A stretch of DNA of 64,000 nucleotides from Pseudomonas viciae (GTDB taxonomy: Bacteria > Pseudomonadota > Gammaproteobacteria > Pseudomonadales > Pseudomonadaceae), in the NCBI RefSeq assembly GCF_004786035.1, contig NZ_CP035088.1, positions 6,347,001-6,411,000 of the forward strand, read 5' to 3'. Below the pieces are notes generated by a model. That model was given only the letters and a program-made list of their open reading frames with translations. It had not been told where the DNA came from and made no database searches. This document shows, piece by piece, positions 56,956 through 64,000 of this stretch. Numbering within the stretch: the first letter of the stretch is position 1; each line of letters begins with the position of its first letter. Both the position numbers and the translations under genes were made by a program.

Positions 56956-57624
56956 ATGAGCAAAAAAATTGCAGTGATCCTTTCCGGCTGTGGCGTGTAT
57001 GACGGCGCCGAGATCCACGAAAGCGTGATCACCTTGCTGCGTCTCGACCAACGTGGGGCACAGGTGCAGTGTTTTGCCCCCAACATTGCCCAACTGCATG
57101 TGATCAATCACCTGAGCGGCGAAGAAATGCCCGAGAGTCGTAACGTGCTGGTGGAATCGGCGCGGATCGCCCGGGGCAACGTGAAGGATTTGCGCGAAGC
57201 CAGGGCCGAGGATTTCGACGCCTTGATCGTACCCGGCGGCTTTGGCTCGGCGAAAAACCTCTCCAACTTTGCCGTCGAAGGCCCGGGTTGCAGCGTCCAG
57301 CCAGAAGTCCTGGCGCTGGCCGAGGCCTTTGCCGAAGCCGGCAAACCGGTGGGGCTGATCTGCATTTCCCCAGCCCTGGCGGCGAAAATCTATGGCCCTG
57401 GCGTGGTCTGCACCATCGGCAACGATGCCGACACCGCCGCCGCCGTGGTCAAGATGGGCGGCACTCACGAGGAATGTACCGTCACCGACATCGTCGAAGA
57501 TACCGCACGCAAACTGGTCAGCACCCCGGCCTACATGCTTGCGCAGAACATCAGCGAAGCGGCCTCGGGCATCAATAAGCTGGTGGACCGGGTGTTGGAG
57601 TTGACGCACGAAAACGACGTCTGA
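56956..57624 (+). CDS. elbB: Isoprenoid biosynthesis glyoxalase ElbB
   Basis: This 222-residue DJ-1/PfpI-type protein has the nucleophile cysteine in VGLICISPAL near residue 135 and a conserved glutamate in GAEIHESV. E. coli ElbB has glyoxalase III activity and was linked to isoprenoid output. GGAG precedes the ATG by eight bases. A REP pair follows the stop. Confidence 0.92.
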   Translation: MSKKIAVILSGCGVYDGAEIHESVITLLRLDQRGAQVQCFAPNIAQLHVINHLSGEEMPESRNVLVESARIARGNVKDLREARAEDFDALIVPGGFGSAKNLSNFAVEGPGCSVQPEVLALAEAFAEAGKPVGLICISPALAAKIYGPGVVCTIGNDADTAAAVVKMGGTHEECTVTDIVEDTARKLVSTPAYMLAQNISEAASGINKLVDRVLELTHENDV

Positions 57625-57639
57625 CACCGCACTCGCCCT

Positions 57640-57730
57640 GGTGGGAGCGGGCTTGCTCGCGAAGGCGTCGGTTCAGTTGGCCTATCTATTGGCTGACACA
57701 CCGCTTTCGCGAGCAAGCCCACTCCCACAG
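57640..57730. repeat. Inverted REP pair (GTGGGAGCGGGC family)
   Basis: TGGTGGGAGCGGGCTTGCTCGCGAA and the inverted TTTCGCGAGCAAGCCCACTCCCACAG lie between the convergent elbB and DUF188 genes. Confidence 0.88.
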
Positions 57731-57746
57731 GGGATCTAGGCAAGAC

Positions 57747-58202
57747 TCAGGAGATTCGAGCCAACCGCGTCAATATCCGGTCCAGAGCATTGGCAAACCC
57801 CTGCTTGTCCCGCTCGCTGTACGCCGCCGGGCCGCCGCCCATGTGGCCTTGTTCACGCAAGTCGGTGAACAGGTTGCGCACCGCCAGTCGATCGCCCATG
57901 TTCTGGGCATCGAATTCCTTGCCCCGCGGGTCAAGGGCTGCAACGCCGTTCTTCACCAGCCGGTCGGCCAGGGGCACGTCACTGCAAATGACCAGCTCGC
58001 CGGGTACCGCGTGCTCCATCAGGTAATCATCCGCCGCGTCAGGGCCGCTGGGCACCACGATCAGCTTCACGCAGGCCAGGCCCGGCTTGATCTGCGGCTG
58101 ACCGGCCACCAGCACCACTTCGAACTGACGCTTGAGGGCGAACTTGACCACCAGATCCTTCGCGGCCTTGGGGCAGGCGTCGGCGTCGATCCATACACGC
58201 AT
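57747..58202 (-). CDS. DUF188/YaiI-YqxD family protein
   Basis: This 151-residue protein starts MRVWIDADACPKAAKD, the conserved acidic N-terminus of the family, which is a PIN-like fold with a likely metal-binding acidic cluster and hence a suspected nuclease. Function is not established. Longer in-frame readings begin in the REP pair upstream and are rejected. It is flanked on both sides by REP pairs. Confidence 0.9.
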   Translation of the reverse strand: MRVWIDADACPKAAKDLVVKFALKRQFEVVLVAGQPQIKPGLACVKLIVVPSGPDAADDYLMEHAVPGELVICSDVPLADRLVKNGVAALDPRGKEFDAQNMGDRLAVRNLFTDLREQGHMGGGPAAYSERDKQGFANALDRILTRLARIS

Positions 58203-58226
58203 TGGGTTGCTTCCTCTGTTTAAAAG

Positions 58227-58292
58227 CATCGCGGGCAAGCCTTGCTCCCACAGGTGAGTGCTGACTGGGGGAGCAAGGCTTGCCCGCGATGA
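58227..58292. repeat. Inverted REP pair (GCGGGCAAGCCTTGCTCCCAC family)
   Basis: ATCGCGGGCAAGCCTTGCTCCCACAG and an inverted GGGGAGCAAGGCTTGCCCGCGAT are separated by only about 14 bases. It sits between the FTR1 stop and the DUF188 start. Confidence 0.88.
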
Positions 58293-58311
58293 TGAGCGCA
58301 GCGAATGCTGT

Positions 58312-60210
58312 TCAGGAAACCTGGACCCGACGCTTCTCCGCCACCCAACTACGTCCATATAGCACCATGATCGCCAGGATCGCGACCACTTGAGCGGTCA
58401 GCGAATAGGCATCGGCATGAATACCCAACCAGTCGAAGTCGAAGAACGCCACCGGATGGGTGCCAAAGATCCCGGCTTCCTGCAATGCCTTCACACCATG
58501 GCCGGCGAACACTACCGACAGTGCGCACAGCAACGCGGCATTGATGCTGAAGAACAGCGCCAGTGGCAGTTTCGCCGAGCCGCGCAGGATTACCCAGGCC
58601 AACCCGACCAGCAATACCAACGCCGTCGCGCCGCCCGCAAGCACCGCGTCATGGCCGGCGGGGCCAGCCTGCAGCCACAGGGTTTCGTAGAACAGGATCA
58701 CTTCGAACAGTTCACGATAAACCGAGAAGAACGCCAGGATCGCGAAACCAAAACGCCCGCCGCCGCCCACCAGACTGCTCTTGATGTAATCCTGCCAGGC
58801 CGCCGCATGACGCCGGTCGTGCATCCAGACACCCAGCCACAGCACCATCACACTGGCAAACAACGCCGTCGCACCTTCGAGCAACTCACGCTGGGCACCG
58901 CTGACGTCAATCACATACGCCGCCAACCCCCACGTCGCCAGGCCAGCCAACAGCGCCAGGCCCCAACCGACGTTGACGCTGCGAACTGCCGACTGCTGGC
59001 CGGTGTTGCGCAGGAACGCCAGGATCGCCGCCAGCACCAGGATCGCTTCCAACCCTTCGCGTAACAGAATCAACAACCCTGAAATGTAGCTCAGCGACCA
59101 GCTCAAGCCATCGCCGCCCAGCAGGCCGGCGGATTCCTTCAATTTAGTCTTGGCCGCGTCCAGGCGCTGTTCGGCCTGCTCGACCGGCAAGCCATCCTGC
59201 AAGGACTGTCGATAAGCCATCAGCGACTTTTCGGTGTCCTTGCGCACGTTGGCATCGACGTTATCCAGCGAGCTTTCCACCAGTTCGAAACCTTCCAGGT
59301 AAGCCGCTACCGACAGGTCATAGGCCTGGTCGTGATCACCGGCGCGATACGCCGCGATGCTTTTATCCAGGGTGGCGGCGGTGTAGTCGAGCAACTGTGC
59401 CGGGCCGCGCTGCACTTGCGGCGGCTGGGCTCGCTGGGCACGGAAAGTGGCCGCGGCTGCCGGGCCTTGCGCCGCGAGGACTTCGGCCGGCGTCTGACGC
59501 GCAAGGTCTGCAAGATTGTAGGTCTGTTCACTTTTCGCAGCAGCCGGGTCGGCGCTGAAGCTGGCGATATAGGTCGCCAGGTCCCAACGCTGACGGTCGT
59601 CAAGCTGGTCGGCGAAGGCCGGCATGTCGGTGCCCTCGACGCCCATGCCGAGGGTGTTGTAGATCGCGTAGAGACTCAGGCGATCCAGGCGCTGGCCGTC
59701 GCGCAGATTGGCCGGCGGCGGCTCCAGGCCGACACCGGCAGGCCCGTCGCCGGCACCGCTGTCACCGTGACACACCGAACAATGCTGGGCGTACAGCGGC
59801 GCACCGCGCGTGGGGTCCGGGGTGATGACCGGTGCTTGGCTCACTTCGTAAGCCACCGCCAATCTGGCCCCCAGTTGTCGCGCCAGACGGGCGACATCGC
59901 CGCCATCCTGGCGCTGGGTGATCGCACTGCGCAACGCGCCGATGCCTTGGGTCAGCTCAGCTTTTTCCGGCTTGGCGGGCAGCGCAGCGATCAACCCCTC
60001 CACTGCCTGGGTGAACTCCAGTTGTTCGCGGTATTCCGCCTCGTCGACAACCTTGCCCGCCTCGACCGTCACTGGATAATCGGCCCCAATGTAATCCAGC
60101 AAATGCAGCGCCTGGGGGGCACCTTCAACGGTATCGGCCAGCAAAGGAGTGCTGCACAGGGCCAGCAATGGCAGTGCAAGCCAGGCCAGAATACGAAACG
60201 GGGCAGCCAT
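58312..60210 (-). CDS. FTR1-family iron permease fused to cytochrome c
   Basis: This 632-residue protein has a signal peptide (LAWLALPLLALCSTPLLA), a helical region, a c-type haem site CSVCH near residue 145 with a likely Met ligand in GTDMPAF, a second helical stretch, then an FTR1 permease domain (about 370-620) with seven helices. The iron-passage motifs are REGLE and RELFE. The cytochrome probably oxidises or relays electrons for ferrous iron in the periplasm. The usual partners EfeO and EfeB are not adjacent. Upstream it is divergent from the lipoprotein operon. Confidence 0.92.
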   Translation of the reverse strand: MAAPFRILAWLALPLLALCSTPLLADTVEGAPQALHLLDYIGADYPVTVEAGKVVDEAEYREQLEFTQAVEGLIAALPAKPEKAELTQGIGALRSAITQRQDGGDVARLARQLGARLAVAYEVSQAPVITPDPTRGAPLYAQHCSVCHGDSGAGDGPAGVGLEPPPANLRDGQRLDRLSLYAIYNTLGMGVEGTDMPAFADQLDDRQRWDLATYIASFSADPAAAKSEQTYNLADLARQTPAEVLAAQGPAAAATFRAQRAQPPQVQRGPAQLLDYTAATLDKSIAAYRAGDHDQAYDLSVAAYLEGFELVESSLDNVDANVRKDTEKSLMAYRQSLQDGLPVEQAEQRLDAAKTKLKESAGLLGGDGLSWSLSYISGLLILLREGLEAILVLAAILAFLRNTGQQSAVRSVNVGWGLALLAGLATWGLAAYVIDVSGAQRELLEGATALFASVMVLWLGVWMHDRRHAAAWQDYIKSSLVGGGGRFGFAILAFFSVYRELFEVILFYETLWLQAGPAGHDAVLAGGATALVLLVGLAWVILRGSAKLPLALFFSINAALLCALSVVFAGHGVKALQEAGIFGTHPVAFFDFDWLGIHADAYSLTAQVVAILAIMVLYGRSWVAEKRRVQVS

Positions 60211-60525
60211 GAATGACTCTCAGTTGGTAATAAGAAGTAACACATTGTTCACTTCCAATGGCTTTGGCTCAAGAGGCGATTGGCCTGGGGGCACATTTTC
60301 ATCGGATTTTCATGCTTTGGCGGTGATGTCACAAAAACACCATTTAGATACTGAAAAGCCATTACACAGCCTCTGCCCCTGTTTATAATCGCGCCGCCTT
60401 CTTATTGTCAGATGGCATAAAAGCTCCTCTGCTTATGAGGAACCGACGGCGTTTCGACGCTTGTCCGTGGGATCGTCCCAGCCCGACCCGCACAACCCGG
60501 CTGATACCTCAGGGAAGATGTAGTC
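60211..60525. other. Divergent intergenic region between the iron permease and the envelope operon
   Basis: This 315-base space has no gene. The plus-strand promoter is at 60362-60389. The part near the iron permease is AT-rich, but I find no clear Fur box. A small stem (CCTC-N7-GAGG) lies at 60424-60441 in the operon leader. Confidence 0.5.
60362..60389 (+). promoter_or_regulatory. Sigma-70 promoter of the envelope lipoprotein operon
   Basis: TTACAC (60362-60367) and a perfect TATAAT (60384-60389) are 16 bases apart, upstream of the COG3014 gene. The leader would be about 130 bases long. Confidence 0.6.
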
Positions 60526-61920
60526 ATGGCATCCCGTGCCGCTTTTTTGCTCGCCCTCGGTGCGATCACCTTGTTGTCCGGCTGTTCGGCCTTTCGCAAC
60601 TACGACAGCGAACTGGCCCAGACCAACCAGCAGCTGGCTTCCGGCAACGTCGATGCGGCGTTGACACTGCTGGAAAAGAACAACAGCAGCCAGGATAAAG
60701 ACCTCCTGTACTTCTTCGAGAAAGGTGAGCTGCTGCGCGCCAAGGGCGACCTGTCCGGCAGCCAGACAGCCTGGACCAGCGCTGACCAGCAGGTCGGCCA
60801 GTGGGAAGACGCGGTCAAGCTCGACACCGCCAAGTACCTGGCCCAGTTCGGCAGTTTCCTGGTCAACGACAAAGTCCGGCGCTACGAAGGCTACGACTAC
60901 GAAAAGGTCATGCTGACCACGCAGATGGCCCTGAACCTGCTGGCAGTGAACGACTTCGACGGTGCGCGGACCCAAATCAAGAAAACCCACGAACGCGAAG
61001 CGGTGATCGCCGACCTGCGGGACAAGGAATACCTCAAGCGCGAAGAGGACGCCGAGAAACAAGGGGTCAAGACCGAGTACAAGGACCTCAAGGGTTATCC
61101 GGTGGCCAGCCTCGACGCCCCGGAAGTGGTCAGCCTCAAAAATAGTTATCAGAGTGCGTTCAGCCATTACCTGGCCGGTTTCGTCTACGAAGCCCTGGGC
61201 GAAAAGGACTTGGCCGCGCCGGGCTATCGCAAGGCCGCCGAACTGCGCCCGAACACCCCGCTGCTCGAACAGGCGCTGCTCAACCTCGACAAGCCTGCCG
61301 CCAAGAACGATGACAGCGACATCCTGATCGTCGTCCAGAGTGGCCTGGCGCCGTCCCGGGACTCGATCCGCGTTCCCCTGCCCTTGCCCATCAGCGGCAA
61401 CCTGGTCATCACACCCTTGTCGTTCCCGCTGATCAAGCCTGATACCTCGACCGCCACCTTCGCCCAGATCGGCGTTGACGGCCGGCAGATGGACCTGACC
61501 CAACTCAACAGCACCACTGCCATGTCCCGCCGGGCCCTGCGCGACGACATGCCGGGCATCATCCTGCGCACGACCGTGCGTGCCATCAGTCGTGGCGTGG
61601 CGCAAAAACAGATCAACGAAACCAATCCACTGGCCGGCCTGGCCGTGGGCATTACCTCGGCCGTGCTCGAAGGCGCCGACACCCGGACCTGGCGCACTCT
61701 GCCGGACTACACCCAAGTGGTGCGCCTGCGCCTGAAGAAAGGCGAGCACCAGGTCACCTTGCCAAGCGCCGTGGGCGGCTCGGTGGTCAAGGTCACCGTC
61801 GATCAGCGCTACCAGGTCATCAGCCTGCGGGCGGTGGGCAACCAAGTGTTCGCCGGCGGCCTCGCCGCCCAAGTGATGCCCAGCGCCAACCCGACCGCCA
61901 TTGCCCTTAAGCAACCTTAA
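60526..61920 (+). CDS. COG3014-type lipoprotein
   Basis: This 464-residue protein has a lipoprotein signal with lipobox LLSGC (Cys about 20, followed by Ser-Ala, consistent with outer membrane sorting). The mature part starts with helical repeat-like sequence (QTNQQLASGNVDAALTLLEKNN ... FVYEALGEKDLAAPGYRKAAELRP, TPR-like) and ends in a beta-rich region. Function is unknown. It opens a four-gene operon with two more lipoproteins, one of them LpoB-like, which suggests an envelope assembly role. AGGGAAG precedes the ATG. Confidence 0.88.
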   Translation: MASRAAFLLALGAITLLSGCSAFRNYDSELAQTNQQLASGNVDAALTLLEKNNSSQDKDLLYFFEKGELLRAKGDLSGSQTAWTSADQQVGQWEDAVKLDTAKYLAQFGSFLVNDKVRRYEGYDYEKVMLTTQMALNLLAVNDFDGARTQIKKTHEREAVIADLRDKEYLKREEDAEKQGVKTEYKDLKGYPVASLDAPEVVSLKNSYQSAFSHYLAGFVYEALGEKDLAAPGYRKAAELRPNTPLLEQALLNLDKPAAKNDDSDILIVVQSGLAPSRDSIRVPLPLPISGNLVITPLSFPLIKPDTSTATFAQIGVDGRQMDLTQLNSTTAMSRRALRDDMPGIILRTTVRAISRGVAQKQINETNPLAGLAVGITSAVLEGADTRTWRTLPDYTQVVRLRLKKGEHQVTLPSAVGGSVVKVTVDQRYQVISLRAVGNQVFAGGLAAQVMPSANPTAIALKQP

Positions 61921-61938
61921 GAACGGAGTCTTGTTCAC

Positions 61939-62310
61939 ATGCGTTTAAAACTGATCGCCGTCGGCGCCCTGGCCTTGCTGGCCGGTTGCGCCACCCCGCC
62001 GCCACCGGAGCCGGGCACCGCCGCCAGCAAGGTCGTGGCGATGGGCAAGACGAAAAACATCGTGGTCGGCGCCATGCGCGTGGCCCGGGAAAACGGTTAC
62101 ATGACTGTCAATGTCCAGTTGAGCAACACCAGCTACAACAACAAGACCATGTATTACCGCTTTGCCTGGCTGGGGCCGGAAGGTTTTCCGATCGCCGAGG
62201 AAGAAACCTGGAAAAGCCTGACGATGTACGGCGAACAAACCAGCTTCCTGCCGGCCATCGCGCCGACGCCCAAGGCTGTGGATTTCCGACTGGAAATCAA
62301 TACCCCTTAA
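61939..62310 (+). CDS. YcfL-like lipoprotein
   Basis: This 123-residue protein has the lipobox LLAGC (Cys 17) and a mature beta-sandwich-type domain (VVVGAMRV-like strands through YYRFAWLGPEGFPI). It is 18 bases after the COG3014 gene with AACGGAG as ribosome-binding site. E. coli YcfL is encoded next to lpoB (ycfM), and here the next gene is LpoB-like as well. Function unknown. Confidence 0.87.
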   Translation: MRLKLIAVGALALLAGCATPPPPEPGTAASKVVAMGKTKNIVVGAMRVARENGYMTVNVQLSNTSYNNKTMYYRFAWLGPEGFPIAEEETWKSLTMYGEQTSFLPAIAPTPKAVDFRLEINTP

Positions 62311-62375
62311 AAACGCTCCCACAAAAAGCGCCCGAGTGACGCGTTATCCCTTTTTCAGTTTTCGAGAGCACCCAC

Positions 62376-62963
62376 ATGTTTGTACGCATTTCCTCCATCG
62401 CCCTCGCCGTCCTGCTGGTCAGCGGCTGCGCCAACAACTCCCCGGTCCTGGGCAACAAGAACATCAGCTACGGCGACACCAAGGCCGTGGAAACCGTGAC
62501 CAACGAGTTCGGCTCCACCGACCTGCAAATGATCGCCGAGTCCATGACCCGCTCCTTGGCCCAGTCCGGCGTTCTGCAAGGCCGCCCGGTGGTCCAGGTC
62601 TATGACGTGAAGAACAAGACCAGCGAATACATCGACACCCGCGAGATCACCACCAGCATCAAGACCCAACTGATGAAGACCGGCGCGGCGCGTTTTGCCA
62701 GCGACAACAACGCCATGGACAGCCAGGTCGACCAGCTCAAGCTGCAGAACCAGAGCGGCCTGTACAAGAAAAGCACCGTGGCCAAGACCGGCAACATGAT
62801 CGCTGCCAAATACCGCATCGAGGGCTCCATCAGCTCGATCGTCAAGCGCAGCAGCGACTACAAGGACGTCTTCTACAAATTCAGCCTGCAATTGATCGAC
62901 GTCGAAAGCGGTCTGGCCGAGTGGATGGACGAGAAAGAAATCCGCAAAACCACGGAGCGTTAA
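62376..62963 (+). CDS. LpoB-like penicillin-binding protein activator lipoprotein
   Basis: This 195-residue lipoprotein (lipobox VSGC, Cys 18) has an LpoB/CsgG-type fold, with ESMTRSLAQSG, VVQVYDVKNKTSEYIDTREITTSI and YRIEGSISSIVKRSS. In E. coli LpoB reaches through peptidoglycan to stimulate PBP1b. Pseudomonas PBP1b has been reported to use a different protein, LpoP, so this homologue may serve another synthase or function. Its neighbours are the YcfL-like gene upstream and a CsgG-like gene three bases downstream. Confidence 0.87.
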   Translation: MFVRISSIALAVLLVSGCANNSPVLGNKNISYGDTKAVETVTNEFGSTDLQMIAESMTRSLAQSGVLQGRPVVQVYDVKNKTSEYIDTREITTSIKTQLMKTGAARFASDNNAMDSQVDQLKLQNQSGLYKKSTVAKTGNMIAAKYRIEGSISSIVKRSSDYKDVFYKFSLQLIDVESGLAEWMDEKEIRKTTER

Positions 62964-62966
62964 ACC

Positions 62967-63710
62967 ATGCGCACATGGATTGGCATCATGGCCCTGGCCT
63001 GCGCGTTCGGCGCGCAGGCGGCCCCAAAAGTCGCGGTCACTGACCTGGCGTACCAGGAGCGAGTGGAAGAATACATCCACACCGTTTCCGCCCAGAGCAA
63101 CTTCCAGGCGAATGCCTATAGCGCCAGCGCCTCGTCGAGCTACGACGAGATGGAAGCCACCAGCAGCTACATCGAGCAGGGCGAGCTGCGCAAGTTCACC
63201 GGTGACATCAAGGGCGAGATCCTGCGCAGCGGGATGTTCCAGCTGGTGCAGGGCTCACCGCACACTGCGTCGTCCAAGGGTGACGTCTACGACGTGATCA
63301 GGCGCATCAAGGCTGGGCAGTTCAAGGGTGCCGATTATGTGCTGTTCGGCACGGTGTCGGACATCGACTTCACCCGCGACATCAACGAACTGGGCACCGC
63401 GGACAGCTACTCGGCAGTACTGGCGCTGACCCTGGTAGCGGACTTCAGCCTGATCAACACCAAGACTTTCGAAATCACCTCGGCGTTCACCGCCATGGGC
63501 GAAGGCCAGGACACCAAGCTGTTGAACCACCGGGATGTGCGCATCAGCCTCAACCGGCCACGGGTGGTGCGCGAGGTGTCCAAGGCTTTGGGTGAAGACG
63601 TGGCGCGGCAACTGAGCGAACAACTCGGTGGCCCGAGCTACGAACAGGCCGGTGAGCCTGTGCAGCGCAATAATCTACCGCGCGATACCGCACCGGTGAT
63701 CTTGCGCTGA
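62967..63710 (+). CDS. CsgG/LpoB-like periplasmic protein
   Basis: This 247-residue protein has a cleavable signal (IGIMALACAFGAQAA-PKVAVTDLAY) but no lipobox cysteine, unlike its operon partners. The pattern PKVAVTDLAY ... ELRKFTGDIKGEILRSGMFQLVQG ... GADYVLFGTVSDIDF follows CsgG-family anticodon-binding-like folds, similar to the LpoB-like gene before it. The start overlaps nothing but follows the previous stop by three bases. The exact function is unknown. It may partner the LpoB-like lipoprotein in the periplasm. Confidence 0.8.
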   Translation: MRTWIGIMALACAFGAQAAPKVAVTDLAYQERVEEYIHTVSAQSNFQANAYSASASSSYDEMEATSSYIEQGELRKFTGDIKGEILRSGMFQLVQGSPHTASSKGDVYDVIRRIKAGQFKGADYVLFGTVSDIDFTRDINELGTADSYSAVLALTLVADFSLINTKTFEITSAFTAMGEGQDTKLLNHRDVRISLNRPRVVREVSKALGEDVARQLSEQLGGPSYEQAGEPVQRNNLPRDTAPVILR

Positions 63711-63733
63711 ATCACACCGCCGGGTAGATGCTT

Positions 63734-63766
63734 TTGTGGCGAGGGAGCTTGCTCCCTCGCCACAGG
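63734..63766. repeat. REP-like hairpin (GTGGCGAGGGAGC family)
   Basis: TGTGGCGAGGGAGC and GCTCCCTCGCCACA form a near-perfect stem around a TT loop. It lies between the convergent envelope operon and LysE-type gene and may serve as a shared transcript end. Confidence 0.85.
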
Positions 63767-63785
63767 TATCGCCTGCCCTTTGCGG

Positions 63786-64000
63786 TTATACGGTGACCCT
63801 GCGAATCGTCGCCAGAAAACCCGCCGCGCCGATGAACAGTCCGGCAAAAGTCCGGTTCATCCGCCGCTGCTGTTTCGGCGTGCGCAGCAGGCGCAAGACT
63901 TTGGCCGCCAGCCCGGTGTACCCGGCCATGACGATGAGATCGACGCAAATCATGGTCCCGCCCAGGATCAGGTATTGCTTGACCAAGGGTGCATGGGGGT
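63786..64000 (-). CDS. LysE/RhtB family exporter, N-terminal part outside window
   Basis: The visible 71 codons end a membrane protein: PHAPLVKQYLILGGTMICVDL, then a hydrophobic segment and TPKQQRRMNRTFAGLFIGAAGFLA before the stop. The RMNRTFAGLFIGAA segment is a hallmark of the C-terminus in the LysE/RhtB amino-acid efflux family. The frame stays open to the window edge, so about two thirds of the gene lies beyond it. Substrate unknown. Confidence 0.85.
   Translation of the reverse strand, partial: PHAPLVKQYLILGGTMICVDLIVMAGYTGLAAKVLRLLRTPKQQRRMNRTFAGLFIGAAGFLATIRRVTV

Noticed and set aside
60211..60300. Fur box upstream of the FTR1 gene
   Set aside because: Only short matches such as TGAGAGTCATT are present, with no recognisable 19-base dyad.

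Overview
The window reads as core chromosome of a Pseudomonas of the fluorescens group. It is GC-rich, the genes are tightly packed, and the spaces between them carry many REP-type palindromes (GTGGCGAGGGAGC, GTGGGAGCGAGC and GTGGGAGCAAGGC families, plus a TAGGAGCTG...CTGCGATC family). From memory, much of the gene order follows P. aeruginosa PAO1 around PA5200-PA5245 (argA, argE, CYTH-CHAD, orphan GspE, gcvH/gcvT, iron ABC, ubiI-ubiH-pepP, zapA-6S-fau, glpT, ubiD, rho, trxA, ppx/ppk, hemB). No rRNA, tRNA, prophage, transposase or CRISPR array was seen.

Layout. 1-2.3 kb: the 3' part of a glutamine-synthetase-family gene and a TetR regulator. 2.4-8.1 kb: a sulfur-starvation block, the sulfonate operon ssuEADCBF followed by the 1-Cys peroxiredoxin lsfA, all on the minus strand. 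8.3-10.6 kb: an MNT-HEPT (mntA-hepT) toxin-antitoxin pair lying between two near-identical terminator hairpins, then an OprD-family porin. 11-20.2 kb: argA and argE, a CYTH-CHAD protein, an Lrp regulator divergent from a small ACT-like protein, an orphan GspE-type ATPase, an SPFH/NfeD pair and a DUF2388 protein. 20.2-24.7 kb: gcvT-gcvH (no gcvP follows) and a ferric iron ABC transporter whose two genes are separated by a large terminator-like hairpin. 24.8-31.7 kb: ubiI, ubiH, pepP and a YgfB-like gene on minus; a ZapB-like protein, zapA, 6S RNA, 5-formyl-THF cyclo-ligase and an EVE-domain protein on plus; and a 48-residue membrane protein.

31.7-36.6 kb: a YhiI-RbbA-YhhJ type exporter. 36.6-41 kb: a FliL-like protein, a quinone oxidoreductase, a frameshifted small envelope gene, glpT and chaC. 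41.2-45.7 kb: a 2Fe-2S flavin reductase, ubiD, rho and trxA. 45.8-49.6 kb: a FadR-type regulator divergent from a polar amino-acid ABC operon, apparently inserted between trxA and ppx. 49.8-54.8 kb: ppx convergent with ppk, then hemB. 55-58.2 kb: dedA, a sterol-desaturase-family enzyme, elbB and a DUF188 protein. 58.3-60.2 kb: an FTR1 iron permease fused to cytochrome c. 60.4-63.7 kb: a four-gene envelope operon with three lipoproteins, one LpoB-like, and a CsgG/LpoB-like periplasmic protein. The window ends inside a LysE/RhtB exporter gene.

Recurring themes are sulfur scavenging, arginine and glycine metabolism, ubiquinone synthesis, iron uptake, polyphosphate metabolism and cell-envelope assembly. 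The least understood items are the envelope operon at 60.5-63.7 kb, the ACT-like protein and orphan GspE ATPase at 15.9-18.2 kb, the toxin-antitoxin insertion, the frameshifted gene at 38.2-38.6 kb, and the palindrome cluster at 41.1 kb.
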